A stretch of DNA of 64,000 nucleotides from Amyelois transitella (GCF_032362555.1 NC_083535.1:1364001-1428000); one strand, 5' to 3'. Positions 1 through 12,078 are shown, counted from the first letter of the stretch. A program made the numbers and translations. Notes: a model not told the origin generated them from the sequence alone.

Positions 1-430
1 ATTGTCCAATAGTAGTAGTACATACTCCAATTTCTATGAAACGTATAAAAGTTAACCTATCTCGTCTTATTCTTTAATAACAACATGACAACAGCAATAT
101 GTTTGTATGTCTTCCTCCACGTTTCTCGAGAAGATATTAAAAACGCGTTTGATGACACGAAACGGTGGCTCACGTCGTGCTTGTGAAACACGATTGTGGT
201 ATGCAATAAAGAGGGCACAGAACGTTAACTTGTGCGTTTTCGTTAACGTTTGCCAAATTTCCATATCATTTTAATATATGCTTGATTTAAAAAAAGGAAA
301 AATTTCTCGTAAAACGTCCTTAGTTTTTTTTAATTACGGATTTTTTTACAGCTAGTATTCTCCAAAGCTGCAGCTAAAGTTGATTTATGATGTAAATAAA
401 AAATTCAACGGAATTAACTTATGTATACGT

Positions 431-624
431 ATGGATATCGTAAAAGGCTTACTATAAGGGATAGACTTACAAACTTGTGATTCTTTTTTAAGGCGATGGG
501 CTAGCAACCTGTCACTATTTGAATCTCAATTCTGTCATTAAACCAGACAGCTGAACGTGGCTTTTCAAGACTGTCGGCTCTGTCTACCCCACAAGGGATA
601 TAGACGTGACCATATGTATGTATG
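431..624 (+). repeat. Rep-A retroposon copy, 5'-truncated
   Basis: Copy of the commonest repeat here, called Rep-A: about 260 bp running from a GCCGTGTGGTTCCCGGC head, through an ATGGATGTCGTAAAAGGCGA block, to GGGATATAGACGTGA and a (GTAT)n tail. This copy lacks the head. The simple-repeat tail and target-site duplications of better copies suggest a non-LTR-mobilised non-autonomous element. Confidence 0.8.
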
Positions 625-789
625 CAACAAAAAACATTACCTACTACGTCATTCCTATACGTTCAAGTTGAATTTTAATTGTAATAAATTATTCTTATTT
701 CAAACACCGCTTCTGTAACCACGTTGTTCCCAAAAACTCTTGCTGTAATCCTCGCATGGCATAACCCAGATTGTATTACGGCAATAATT

Positions 790-860
790 CGCGGGGGGGG
801 TCGATAACCGGGGCTTAGCCGGGGATTTTTTCACACGTCCCCGGCCGGGGCCCCGAAAAA
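790..860. other. GC-rich inverted-repeat island
   Basis: A short, very GC-rich block in AT-rich surroundings, made of alternating GGGG and CCCC runs (CCGGGGCTTAGCCGGGG followed by CCCCGGCCGGGGCCCC). It could fold into a strong hairpin. No gene or known element is recognised. Confidence 0.4.
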
Positions 861-1226
861 CTAATAAAGAAACGATCTGGCTGTTACCTCGAGCTTGAAA
901 TGTATTTTTTATATAATTTACCGCGAAATGTGGGCCCCTGCAGGCTTTGTAACCTTCGTAATTTACACTTGCATCCGATGTACGGTAATGAGATTTTTAG
1001 GTGTTCGATTCTTAGAGGTTTTGTAAGTTTGTGTCGGGTTCATTTGATCCCATCTTGTTGTGGTCATCTAGAATTCTTTAGTCGGTTAGTTGAATATATG
1101 TTGAGTAAGAACATATTGAAGAAGATTTGAAATATGTTTTTAATTTAAGATTGTGATGACTCAGAATTAAGGGCACAGTCTTTCATTATGATATAAATAT
1201 ATATTTCAATTTAGAATAAGCTTAAA

Positions 1227-1337
1227 CATACATACATACATATAATCACATCTATATCCCTTGCGGGGTAGACAGAGCCAACAGTCCTGAGCGGACTGAT
1301 AGGCCACGTTCAGCTATTTGGCTTTAAGATAGAAAGA
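1227..1337 (-). repeat. Rep-A, 3' part only
   Basis: Reverse-oriented 3' portion of Rep-A with its ATAC-type tail (GTAT on the element strand). It is truncated internally. Confidence 0.75.
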
Positions 1338-1710
1338 ATTTTAGAATAAGCTTAAAAACTGCGCCTTACTTGTGAGAAAATAAACATATATATATATATG
1401 AAAATAAAGTAATTATGTTAATTAGTTTTTATATTCTATCATTTGCTTAAATGTTCTTTATTGAACTAAATGGTATGATTTTTCTAGCTTTTTCCACTCA
1501 TGAAAATCATTTCTGAATCACATTATCGTAAGTAGTACTATAATGTGATTCGGAAATATTCGGAATATAACTACAAAGATATAATATAACACAAGAAAGG
1601 GCTACATTGTAATAATGCAACCCTCATGACGCGAGATGACGAGGCTAAAGCTTTAGAACGCTGTTTTTTTTTATTAAAACTAGTTTTTCTTGGTTGGTCA
1701 GTTTGCTTGT

Positions 1711-1919
1711 GCCGTGTGGTTCCCGGCACCAATACAAAAAAGAATAGAACCACTCCATCTCTTTGTCATGGATGTTGTGAAATACCGCTAAGGGACAGGC
1801 TTATAAACTTGGGATTCTTCTTTTAGGCGATGGGCTAGCAACCTGTCGCTATTTGAATCTCAATTCCATCATTTAGCCAAACAGCTGAACGTTGCCTTTC
1901 AGTCTTTTGAAGACTGTTA
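1711..1919 (+). repeat. Rep-A copy
   Basis: Has the full head (GCCGTGTGGTTCCCGGC) and most of the body, but stops before the tail. Confidence 0.8.
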
Positions 1920-1964
1920 TCTCATCTTAATAAGCATTTTTAATATCACTTATTTTTATATCCC

Positions 1965-2103
1965 TACCGCCGAGTTTGCATGAAGAGAGTTATGAATGTG
2001 GACGAAGCGAAGGAAGTATGCAAATATCGTGGCAAGTGGAAAGTTGTAGTCTCTGCCTACCCCTCCGGGAAAAGGCGTGATTTTATGTATGTATGTATGT
2101 TTG
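1965..2103 (+). repeat. Rep-B retroposon copy
   Basis: Second abundant family, Rep-B: about 125-150 bp running from CCGCCGAGTTTGCATGAAGA through GTGGCAAGTGGAAAG to CTACCCCTCCGGGAAAG and GGCGTGATTTTATGTATG. Its last 40 bp resemble the Rep-A 3' end, including the (GTAT)n tail, so the two probably used the same retrotransposition machinery. Confidence 0.75.
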
Positions 2104-2317
2104 TTTATATCCCTGTCAATCATTAGATTTAAATCCTGTTATTTTTTAATTTTTCACATCACAATTTCATTAAAGTTTCTACGGATTATTACAGCTTTTT
2201 ACTAGCCAATTATAGTCATAAATAATAAGTTTTTTAATCAAATTATTTCTAGTGAATAAAGCATGTATGAACAGACGAACAAATAAAAGTGTATAAGTGT
2301 ATTATCATATCATATCC

Positions 2318-2455
2318 GGTGAAAATGCTGCAGTGTAGTTTGTTCCGCCGCTTCTTCTACACATGCGCTTTGAAAGCGGTATTAGTTATAATTAGATTTA
2401 AGTGATGTGACGTCAATAAGTGATACCTCGTATCCAATTTTGAAAATAAATCTAT
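2318..2455 (+). repeat. Rep-K copy (diverged)
   Basis: Diverged copy of Rep-K, a 3'-end-like repeat built around GCTGCAGTGCAGTTTGTTAC and a later TTTATTTGACGTCAACCAAT block. It is shared with 4583, 15166, 20336, 31846, 42120 and 50700. Confidence 0.6.
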
Positions 2456-2809
2456 TCTATTCAAAATAGTAGTTTTGGAACGCAGTGCGCGTCAGAAGCG
2501 TGGTAGGCGGCATGTTGTGCGTTTTGCAATTGTTTTTGTTGGATAGTGCGGACAATTGTGCAGTTGGCTAGTGATGGGATTGTATCGATAATTGCATTGT
2601 TCTCTCTTATCGCTAAAGATAATTTTCAATTGATTCATAAAATTATGGCGTTAGTCTTAAGCGACAACGATCCAGATAAATCAGGCAATTTTATGTTTAA
2701 TTACATTTTATTGCTAAGTAGGTACAGCCGAATCGACTGTTTTAAGTAGCGTAACATATCTGAATATAATTTTATGAATTGTTAAATTTATAATTATGCC
2801 TTTAATTAT

Positions 2810-3050
2810 GCCGTGCGGTTCCCGGCACCATTAAGAAAAAGAATAGGACCATTCCATCTATTTACCATGGATGTCGTAAAAGGCGACTAAGGGATAGGCT
2901 TACAAACTTGGGATTTTTCTTTTAGGCTAGACAGGCTAGCAACCTGTCACTATTTGAATCTCAATTCTATCTCAAACAGCTGAACCTATCAGTCTTTTTA
3001 AGACTTTTGGCTATGTCCACCCCGTAAGGGATATATACGTGATTATATGT
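2810..3050 (+). repeat. Rep-A, nearly full length
   Basis: Starts at a GCCGTGCGGTTCCCGGCACC head and ends at GTGATTATATGTACG. Confidence 0.8.
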
Positions 3051-3364
3051 ACGTTCAGCTGTAAGGCTTAACGATGGATTTGAAATGCAAATAGCTAGCC
3101 AATCGCCTACAGGAAGTGTCCCAGGTTTATTAAGCTTTCCCTTACTCGCTTTTAACCACGACCCATGGATAGTCCTATCCGAAACTTCCGGTAACAAACA
3201 AATATACACTGCTTAACCGTAAACACGTGAAAAGTGGGCAACAGTAACGCAATTTGGCTGAAGCTGACCAATATGTAGTTAGCCCGGAGGCTGTAATCAC
3301 TGAAATTTGGAGCAGCAATAAAAAAAAACCGTATTAGGAGACGGGAGTGTAAATTTTTTTATTT

Positions 3365-3780
3365 CTTGTACCTACGTCCGAGTATGATGCATTTATGGTA
3401 ATCTTGTTTGCCGCCGGCGGCTTCGTCCGCATGGAAATACTATCGATACCGCGCGAACTCCGGGATAAAAGAAGCCTATATGTTATTCTGGGTCTTCAGC
3501 TACCTATAAACCAAATTTCATCGTAATCGGTTCAGTAGTTTTTGCGTGAAAGAGTAACAAACATCCATACTTGTACGTCCGAGTGTGATGCATTTATGGT
3601 AATCTAGTTTACCGCCCGCGACTTCGTCCGCATGGAAATACTATCGATCCCGCGGGAACTCCGGGATAAAAAGTAGCCCATATGTTATTTTGGGTCTCCA
3701 GCTACCTATATATTTCATCGTAATCGGTTCAATAGTTTTTGCGTGAAAGAGTAACAAACATCCATACTGACATACTCAAA
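3365..3780 (-). repeat. Tandem pair of Hel-2 Helitron-like fragments
   Basis: Two head-to-tail copies about 201 bp apart (equivalent points at 3376 and 3577). Each carries CGACTTCGTCCGCATGG, GGGATAAAAAGTAGCC and TAGTTTTTGCGTGAAAGAG. On the opposite strand the complete copies at 36611 and 43685 read TCCTACTACTATTATAAAGG...CTCTAG, matching the TC...CTAG ends expected of Helitron-like elements in Lepidoptera. Confidence 0.6.
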
Positions 3781-3882
3781 AACTTTCGCATGTACTCGTA
3801 TAATATTAATAGAAAATGCTTAATCTATTATAGAGGAATATGCTGATTGACTAAATTATCAATGGAGAGCCGAAATAGTCAT

Positions 3883-4120
3883 GAATAGGATTTCCCATCT
3901 TGTTCCCATGGATGTCGTTAAAGGCGACTAAGGGATAGGCTTATAAACTTGAGATTCTTCTTTTAGGCGATGGGCTAGCAACCTGTCACTATTTGAATCT
4001 TAATTCTTACATTAAGCCAAACAGAAGAACGTGACCTATGTGTCTTTTCAAGACTGCATGCTCTGTCTACTCCGCAAGGGATATAGACGTGACCATATGT
4101 AAATATGTAGGTATGTATGT
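3883..4120 (+). repeat. Rep-A, head truncated
   Basis: Body and 3' end of Rep-A, ending in a GTAT-rich tail. Confidence 0.8.
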
Positions 4121-4337
4121 ATTTTATTTCTACAGTATCGATACAAAATAGAGACAACACTATACAACCGAGCGTCCGGCGATGACGTGTTTTGCCGTGA
4201 CAGGTGACGGTGTAATTAGTGCGTGACCGCGGCGCCGACGTCACGCCGCACGCTGCCGTGACTCCGCTGTTTAGCCGTGTGGGGTGAACACGGCTAGGCG
4301 AACGATGCGCATTTGTTTGAACTGTTTGAGTTAACTT

Positions 4338-4475
4338 TACATACAAACATAAAATCACGCCTCTTTCCCGGAGGCGTAGGCAGAGACTACCTCTTTCCAC
4401 TTGCCACGATCACTGCATACTTACTTCATTCATAACTCTCTTCATGCAAGCTCGGCGGTTTCGGGTACTTTTGAG
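4338..4475 (-). repeat. Rep-B copy
   Basis: Reverse-strand Rep-B, from the tail through the CTTTCCCGGAGG block to the TGCAAGCTCGGCGGTTTCGG head. Confidence 0.75.
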
Positions 4476-4582
4476 TAAACTTTAAATATCATTTCATAAA
4501 GAACACTTGAAATAGTCGTGTAATGCTGTTGGTAAATGGAGAAGTAACAAAGAGTGGCTCACGTTACGGTAAAAAAACATAG

Positions 4583-4686
4583 GTACATGCGTTTTGGAAG
4601 GGGTAGTAGTTATAATTAGATTTAAGTGATGTGACATCAATAAGTGAAACCTTGTATCCAATTTTGAAAATAGATTTATTCTATTT
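4583..4686 (+). repeat. Rep-K copy (diverged)
   Basis: Shares GTTATAATTAGATTTAAGTG and the following block with the copy at 2318, so these two belong to the same subfamily. Confidence 0.55.
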
Positions 4687-4689
4687 TAA

Positions 4690-5950
4690 TTAAAATTATT
4701 AGAAAGCATTTCTGAATGTTAAACAAACACAGTCTCATAAAATATAGATAGAAGTACCGTATTGCAAAATACAAATGTACACTTTAAAAATAGAATTCTG
4801 AACGAACGTTTAAAAATCCCGGCGGTATTCTGAAAGTCACCCCGCATTCGTTTCAATATCCGAGCGAGCAGCGAGGCGCGGGAACGCCGCTTTGATTCTC
4901 ACTGCAAATTGCATTACATTTGGCGCGAAACGGCCCCAAAGCCGTTTGCCTTTGCCCGATGAAACTGTGTCTTTTTTATTTGATGACACTTGTAGTGGGG
5001 TAATTACAGTGGAGCCTCGTGGAAATGTTTTCTCTGTCTAGTGTCTCTGGGTGCTTCTCGACGCAGAATGCATTCTAATTTCAAACGTTGACTACGTTTG
5101 AAATCGGAATGCGTTTTGTTTTATCTTTTTAATGCCACAGGTACAAAATATATTTAACTAAAAACATTTAACAATTTGTTTATAATACTCGTACATCAAA
5201 CATTTTATATAAATTAAAGATGTTTTGACGTGCACATTCTAAGAAGAGTGTTAAATAGGAACAGACCAAACAAACAGGTACCGATTTCGAACCCTTCTTC
5301 TGAAGTAAATTTTAATGCATGAATTACAAAACGAAATCAAGTTATAAATTAATTCTTCTTGATTTTTATGCCGTTAAGTAAAAAAACAGCGTGCCAAACA
5401 CTCAACTCTACAACTACAGCGTCAGCGTGCTGTGGACAAATTTAAAAAAGTCCGAAGTGTCAAACACACATTTTACGTCCGCCACGCCGAAACACGGTCT
5501 CCCGTCGTGTCAGTCCGTCAGTTCGTTTAAAGCTCGCAAACTATTTTAAACTATTTGCTGAAAATTTTATACATAGGTTTTTCTGCACAACTAATTAATC
5601 ATTTATATTTAATAAGTATAGTCGGCCTCATAAAAAATGTCACCGCCATCTGAATGGGAACATATAAAAGTGTCTCTCGCCACCGCTGCTGCCCACTGTA
5701 CAAAAATCAATGATCCCAAAAACAAAATACGCGACAATGTTTCATTTATCTGTCCGGATTAATTTGCAACAATCTCGGCCGTGTCGCTTATTCAATTATG
5801 TCACGTTTGGAGTCCAAGTCGGCGATGCGAAAAGATGGGGAAAAACCGGGAAAAAATGTCGGCAATAGATGGCTGAGATAAGTGGATGACTTCCCGCATG
5901 GCTGGCCGTCAAAGGGCGCCTAGCCAGCCGTCACGCCGCGGACGCCTGTG
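4690..5950. other. Unique, CpG-bearing stretch without a gene
   Basis: No convincing coding exon. The stretch is locally CpG-rich (4840-4960, 5480-5530, 5750-5950), unlike its AT-rich surroundings and not matching the repeat families listed here. It also has an imperfect hairpin at about 5067-5112. It may be regulatory DNA of a gene outside the window, but nothing in the sequence proves it. Confidence 0.35.
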
Positions 5951-6041
5951 CCCGAATCAATGATTTAATTTATTGCACCTACAGTTTCCATTAAGGTTTT
6001 ATTTCCTTTACATGACAGTCTCCTTTTAATACGATAGTGTT

Positions 6042-6303
6042 ATCTATACTAATATTATAAAGCTGAAGATGAAGATTTTGTTTGTTTGTTTGAACGCACT
6101 AATCTCAGGAACTACTGGTTCGAATTAAAAAATTCTTTTTGTGTTGAATAGACCATTTATCGAGGAAGGCTATATTACATCACGTTGCAACTATAAGGAG
6201 CGAAGAAATAATGGAAAATGTGAAAAAAAAAACGAGGAAAATTATTTCAATGATGCCCAAAATAACTATTCCACGCGGACGGAGTCGCGGGCACAACTTG
6301 TCA
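6042..6303 (+). mobile_element. Hel-1 Helitron-like element
   Basis: Runs from TCTATACTAATATTATAAAG to CGGAGTCGCGGGCACAACTT, with TTTGTTTGAACGCACTAATC between. The same family at 51470 ends in GCAAAGCTAGTT. TC start, CTAG-type end and no terminal inverted repeats fit the small non-autonomous Helitrons common in Lepidoptera. Diverged. Confidence 0.65.
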
Positions 6304-7493
6304 TGATAGCTGTTGTTATCAAATCAATCATTTAATGTATTGCACCTACAGCATTCCACTAAGGTTTTGTTTTCCATATGTTTTCCTATTAGGGTATTCA
6401 TGGTTGTTGTATTCTAAGCATTGCAGGACGCCTGTTTATTGATTTAAATTATTATAAGTATGTATATGTAACCGTGATTCATTTTATGAGTAAGGTTCTG
6501 ATAAACAAGCTTTGCTTCAAGCTTGTTTATGTCGGTTGAGAGGAGCCGCGTGTAAAAAAACCTGATAAACCTAATCCAGATTAAATTTTAATGCAGATAT
6601 GATAAAGTTCAAAATTATTTTGAATGATTTGAACTGTTATTAAACTGTTATTATAACGCCACCTACAATAACGATAGCAATCACCTAAACACGATCAACG
6701 ATAATATATCATGTTACGAACGCGTTATTACTATAATGTTTAAACTTGCGTCCTATCGTGTTAGCGCGGCCGTAAACCAAATCCTCTGTAAATTGCATGT
6801 TCACACGTCGCCCCGTTTGTCTATATTTTAAAAAAAGAACGACATAACCCAAGATATAGGAGTTAGGACTTAGTATCCATTTGGCGAAATTGGCCTCGTT
6901 CAAGATAACAACAAGATTCGCACCCTCCCTTACTAAATGCGCAATTCATATGAGTCCGACATAAAGGATTTTCGACTTTATTACAATGTATTGAAAGTCG
7001 GTTTCGGTGAAATGTTGTGGATTTTTTAACATATGTCACGGGCGATGTGTGGCCTTATCGGATGTCGGACAAGTTGTAATCTCGTATACATACGGCACTT
7101 GTGAACAGGTCGGTTATACGGAATGGGTTTAAGGAATTTAAGAAATAAGTTTTGATCCTTCTTGTTTTTCTAGCTTTTTAGAAAATCGAGACAATATGAA
7201 TCGGAAGTATCATACTGTTATTTTTTTTTTCATTGTCTATGAAGAGAGAAATTGAAAAGTAATTAGGTATCAATAACCTCCTGACGTAACAACCGATTGT
7301 GTTTTAACCTCTTTGGACTTGAGCCCTGAACCGGGGTGGGGTGAATTATACAGGGTGTATTATTATCATAATGTTTTCTTTGAGAGTAAAAGCATTAATA
7401 AGCAATAACAGTGATGTTAATTTATAAAATAGTTGTTAATAATTCACTGCAAATTTGAATAAATGGACTAAGCTTTTTGATCCGACGGCCTCT

Positions 7494-7722
7494 GTGGCGC
7501 AGCGGTAATACGCTTATCTGTGACAACGGAGGTTCCGGGTTCGAATCCCGGCCAGGGCATGATGAGAAAAGAACTTTTTCTGATTGGCCTTGGTTTTGGA
7601 CGTTTATCTATATAAGTATTTATTATAAAATATAGTATCGTTGAGTCATTATCTCGTAACACAAGTCTCGAACTTACGTCGAGGCTAACTCAATCTGTGT
7701 AATTTGTCCCGTATATATATTA
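7494..7722 (+). mobile_element. SINE-S: tRNA-derived SINE
   Basis: Head has pol III promoter boxes: A box TGGCGCAGCGG near 7506 and B box GGTTCGAATCC near 7538. The non-tRNA body ends in TGTGTAATTTGTCCCGTATA. The same 230-bp unit recurs in both orientations in this window, which is why it is called a SINE and not a tRNA gene. Confidence 0.85.
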
Positions 7723-7729
7723 TCGGACA

Positions 7730-8280
7730 CCTTATCTGTTCCTGTCTCGATTAGCAATGAAATTCAGAAAACATTCATTGATATTTGGCCGCAAATTTGG
7801 ATCTGTACATCGATTTCTTTATTCGGGCACCTTAACCGTTCAGCCACTGACGCTCCCAAAGATACGACCCCTATGACGGAGATCAATAGATTGCCTCACC
7901 TTAATATTGCATGCGATCATGCGCTTCACCGGGCAAAGAAAACTATTTCAAAAGTTGAACGTTGCATTCCTCAAAGTAATGGTGAACGGCCTACACTTAA
8001 ATATCGCATTCTTTTACATATTCTACGGCCATGGATAAGAGGTTTTACGCACTATTTTTTTTCGTAGGTACTTCCAATGTCAATTTAAGTGGTCGACTTA
8101 TGTATGAATTTATTTTGTAATTTTATCATCATGTTTATATATTATTATACATACAGGCAAACAGATGACATGTCTCAAAAACAGAGGTGTAAATTTTCGG
8201 TAGAGTTAAAATAAACCAGCTCATACAGAAAATCAGCTCTTAAACATTAATTAGTGTATCGCAGTAAAAAAAAAAGTATT
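7730..8280. other. Gene-free spacer
   Basis: I see no supportable exon, RNA gene or clear repeat in this AT-rich stretch. Confidence 0.4.
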
Positions 8281-8290
8281 TAACATTCAA

Positions 8291-8350
8291 ACATACATAT
8301 AATATATACACGTATATACATATATCCCTTGCGGGGTAGACAGAGCCATT
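8291..8350 (-). repeat. Rep-A 3' fragment
   Basis: Only the 3' end (TATCCCTTGCGGGGTAGACA and tail) is left. Confidence 0.6.
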
Positions 8351-9403
8351 AAATCCGAAAACAGCTGCGTGCGTTTAAAATAGTATTTTAGCTTGAAGAA
8401 AAAGTCATTAGGGTAAATAGTAGCGAGACGACCTCCGTCTAAAACTAGAATAAATATGGTTACCTCTATATAATAATAAAAAAATCATCAGTTGTCAAGA
8501 AACCCCAACTATGGTAGAAAATTACTAAGGAAACTCCAAGCGGCGGACAAAGAGTAATCTTATTTAAAAAAAGGTACATTTCAATAAAAGGTGAAAGTAT
8601 TGCGATAAACACAAAGGCTGGGAAGGGCTGGCCTTAAAGGCTTGGACATACGCGTGTGTTAACCTCTCTAAGTAGGAGGCAAAGTGACATAGAGTAGTCA
8701 TTTTTCGAATGAAAGTGCGCATTTCTTAGTGAGCAACAGTTCACATACAATTCAATTAAATATCTTTATTGCATATCATAAAGTACATCAGTTGAATTAC
8801 AGTTACTGTTCAAAAATACGTAGGTACAATATGAACCGTGTTGGGCATCGCAATTTTAAAATAATATGGAACGGCGGGCAGGTTTATATCGGCTATTATG
8901 ATGAATATAACAATAATAAAAATAATGTCGTATTATATTTGGAGTTAATATTAATATATTCTGCAACTACAACAATAAAGCGCACTCCCCGGCTTTTTAT
9001 ATTATTAAATTCAGTAATGATAGTAGACAATAATTACTACGAAATTACGAATTCGTTTTGAATCCGTAATTTCGAAAAAGTCACATGTTTGCGTATTGAA
9101 GTCGCTTATGAATTAATCAGACAAGCGAACCCACAGAGCAAAACTATCTTTTGCGAATTTTTTTTCCCAAACATTTCATGTCAGTTAGAATATTGTCCTT
9201 TTTGTATTTTACATCTACATTTGGTATGTAAATAAATTCATATAACTTCAAGAACATAACAGAATATTCAAGTGTTTGTCATATTTCAGTGCCTAAGCGA
9301 CATAATTATTTACTATATCAAACAAATGGCAATCAAAAGCTAAACATAAATAAAACACGTGTATATTAATAATAATATTAAATAATATTTATTATATATT
9401 TAT

Positions 9404-9634
9404 ATACGGGACAAATTACACTGATTGACCGAGCTTCGAAGTAAGTTCGAGACTTGTGTTACGTGGTACTAACTCAACGATACTGTATTTTATAATAAAT
9501 ACTTAAATAGATAAACATCCAAGACCCAGGCCAATCAGAAAAGGTTCTTTTCTCATCATACCCCGGCCGGGATACGAACCCGACCTCCGGTGTCACAGAC
9601 AAGCTTACTACCGCTGCGCCGCAGAGGCCGTCGA
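9404..9634 (-). mobile_element. SINE-S copy
   Basis: Full-length reverse copy. The tail block GGGACAAATTACAC is at the left and the tRNA-like head, with a mutated B box, at the right next to GAGGCCGTC. Confidence 0.85.
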
Positions 9635-10182
9635 ACAACACAAGCTAATTTTTAGTTCTTCATACGTGTCGCGCTCTACAAAACATTGCAACTCTAATCA
9701 TGGCGCCCTCCTATAACTGTCATGTTGTCAAAGTATCGTACAGGGTAAATCCCCGCATTTCCATACTGCCATATTTCACGGCTCACCAGAGAAAATAAAT
9801 AACAACGATACTATAAATATGAACGTTTGCCGAGAATCTAACTCGGCATTTACATATCAGACGCTGACAGAGAGATCCCGACACCAGTTTATACTAGTTT
9901 GGGGGTGAAATATCAATTTTGCCGACACATTATTGGAGTCGATGTGTTTTTTTTTTTGTTTTGTTTGTTTGTATTCTTCATTGGGAGAGTATAAAATGTA
10001 ATTTGCTAGGGATGTGCAGTGTAAAAAGATCCGGTTGGAGAAATATGAAGATTTCTGATGCCAAAAGCGCAATATTGTAAAGTACAACATCAGTAGATTT
10101 AATTATGTCAACAATTCATAAATAATAATAATTAATTAATTACATTAATATTAATTCATTCATTCATATATTAATTCATCAT

Positions 10183-10317
10183 GTTATATAGCCTGCCTCG
10201 ATAAATAGTCTATTCAACACAAAAAGAATTTATTAATTCGAACTAGTAGTTCTTGAGATTAGCGCGTTCAAAGAAACAAACAAACAAAATCTTCAGCTTT
10301 ATAATATTAGTATAGAT
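10183..10317 (-). mobile_element. Hel-1 Helitron-like fragment
   Basis: Reverse-strand partial copy ending with the family's AATATTAGTATAGA terminus. Confidence 0.6.
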
Positions 10318-10425
10318 GAAATATATGCATGTCTGTGATTATGTGTCCTCTATGTAGTAGAACCCAAAGTAAAGAGCAATTTTCTTTTTTCTTTCCTCAT
10401 TGTTCAAGATAAGCATTTTGAACAA

Positions 10426-10676
10426 CATACATGCATATAATAACGTCTATTTCCCTTGCAGGGTAGACAGTGCCAACAATACCGTAAAGACTGATAAGCC
10501 ACGTTCAGCTGTTTGGATTTATTAATTGAATTAAGATTCAAATAGTAACAGGTTGCTAGCCCATCACCTAAGTTTACAAGGCTACCCCTTAGTCGCATTT
10601 AACGACATTCATGGGAAAAAAATGGAGTGGACCTATTCTTTTTTCTATTAGTGCCACACGGGAACCACACGGCACT
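10426..10676 (-). repeat. Rep-A, full length
   Basis: Tail at left, head (GTGCCACACGGGAACCACACGG) at right. It abuts an opposite-strand copy from 10681, giving an inverted pair. Confidence 0.8.
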
Positions 10677-10680
10677 ATAT

Positions 10681-10840
10681 ACTTGGGTTCCTTCTTTTAG
10701 GCGATGTGCTAGCAACCTGTCACTATTTGAATCTCAATTCTATCATTAAGCCAAGCAGCTGAGCGTGGCTTATCAGTCTTTTCAATACTGTTGGCTCTGT
10801 CTACCCCGCAAGAGATATAGACGTGACTATATGGATGTAT
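10681..10840 (+). repeat. Rep-A, 5'-truncated
   Basis: Opposite-strand partner of the neighbouring copy. It starts mid-body at CTTGGGTTCCTTCTTTTAGG and ends at GTGACTATATGGATGTA. Confidence 0.8.
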
Positions 10841-10987
10841 TAATAACATAAATATAGAAATGATATTTTTTTTACGGATGGTGTTTATAATATAAATCAT
10901 TTTTTTTCGAATTAGACTTAATCATTGGGTTTGCAGCTTTGTATTGAATCTTTCAATTTTGTTTTTTTCAATCTCAATTTATTTAGG

Positions 10988-11050
10988 ATTGCATATCATT
11001 TTCACTATTGTAAAAGTCTAACTATTGCAATAGTCAAAATGATATGCAAT
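10988..11050. other. Long hairpin (23-bp arms, one mismatch)
   Basis: ATTGCATATCATTTTCACTA at 10988 is mirrored by CAATAGTCAAAATGATATGC at 11028. The loop is 17 nt. It could be a small MITE or just secondary structure. Confidence 0.6.
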
Positions 11051-11369
11051 TTTTTTTAAGTGGGTAGTCACAACAGTTACACCATCCATAGCAAAATTAG
11101 AGATTGGAACTTTTGCCAATTTACATATTATTCGATTTAATTCAATTCGATTTGTTCATTTAATTCAATCAAATATAGTCAGCGATAATCTCAGTTTTGC
11201 CTTAAAGTCATTCCGCGTGACCTACCTAACCTAATATATGACTTGGTTAACAAGGAAAAAACGGACCGTTAACATAATAGAAATGGGAATAATTAACTTT
11301 GTGTCTGTATTTTAAACCATAGGCTAAATGTGTCGTCGTTAAGCATCGAACGTAGTTCTTTTTTCTTCA

Positions 11370-11627
11370 TTCATTCATATGGCCACGTCTATATCCCTTG
11401 CGGGGTAGACAGAGCCAACAGTGTTGAAAAGACTAAATGGCCATGGTTCAACTATTTGGCTAAAAGATAGAATTGAAATTCAAATAGTGACAGGTTGCTA
11501 GCCCATCGCCTAAAAAAGAATCCCAAGCTTGAAGCCTATCCCTTAGTCGCCTTTTACGATATCCATGGGAACGAGATGGAGTGGTCCTATTCTGTTTTGT
11601 ATTGGTGCCGGGAACCACACGGCACTA
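11370..11627 (-). repeat. Rep-A, full length
   Basis: Complete reverse copy from CACGTCTATATCCCTTGCGG to GTGCCGGGAACCACACGGCA. Confidence 0.85.
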
Positions 11628-11689
11628 GTTCTTTCGCTGTTGTAAAGCTAACAAATAAATTGAATACAATATGTAAAAGTTGTTTTCGA

Positions 11690-12000
11690 TTCGAATCCCA
11701 CCGTGGCCATGTATCTACCAATGACTATTTTCGAAGTTATTATATTAGTTTGAATACTAACCGATGTTCTACGGTGAGGGATAACATCGTGAGGAAACCT
11801 GCACATTCAGGCAACTGGAATGATCCAATACGGGTTTGGTTCTCCTGCAAAGGTAACGGAGCTCAGATGGAAGTCGCTTCGTGAAATAACCTGACTCACC
11901 CAATCCAGGATCCATGGTCAAGAGCTTACTCCTCCTCCTCCTCCAGATTGGTGAGGATGCAACCGGGACTAAAGCCAGGAAGAAGAAGAATATGAAAACG
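11690..12000 (+). mobile_element. SINE-T: second tRNA-headed SINE family
   Basis: Starts with a B-box-like GATTCGAATCCCACC, then ACATCGTGAGGAAACCTGCA, AAACCTGACTCACCCAATCC, and ends GAGGATGCAACCGGGACTAA plus an AGGAAGAAG tail. The fullest relative is at 54857. SINE-T and SINE-S share no body sequence. Confidence 0.7.
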
Positions 12001-12078
12001 TTGTGGTGTCACAACCATCAGTTGAAATGTGATATTATTATTAACCAGTATTTACCACTTCTATGGTCTTGTAACATA

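Noticed and set aside
3975..4400. 141-codon minus-strand frame
   Set aside because: It runs through Rep-A and Rep-B copies, with no domain and no codon-use support.
5638..5763. 41-codon ORF starting MSPPSEWEHIKVSL
   Set aside because: Short, isolated, no splice-compatible partner or family resemblance, and expected by chance in this GC-richer patch.
7494..7570. tRNA genes at the seven SINE-S heads
   Set aside because: A and B boxes are present, but each is followed by the same 150-bp non-tRNA body and the unit is dispersed in both orientations. The cloverleaf is degraded in several copies.
8729..9061. 110-codon plus-strand frame
   Set aside because: AT-rich, low-complexity Asn/Tyr/Ile composition, no domain, no conserved context.
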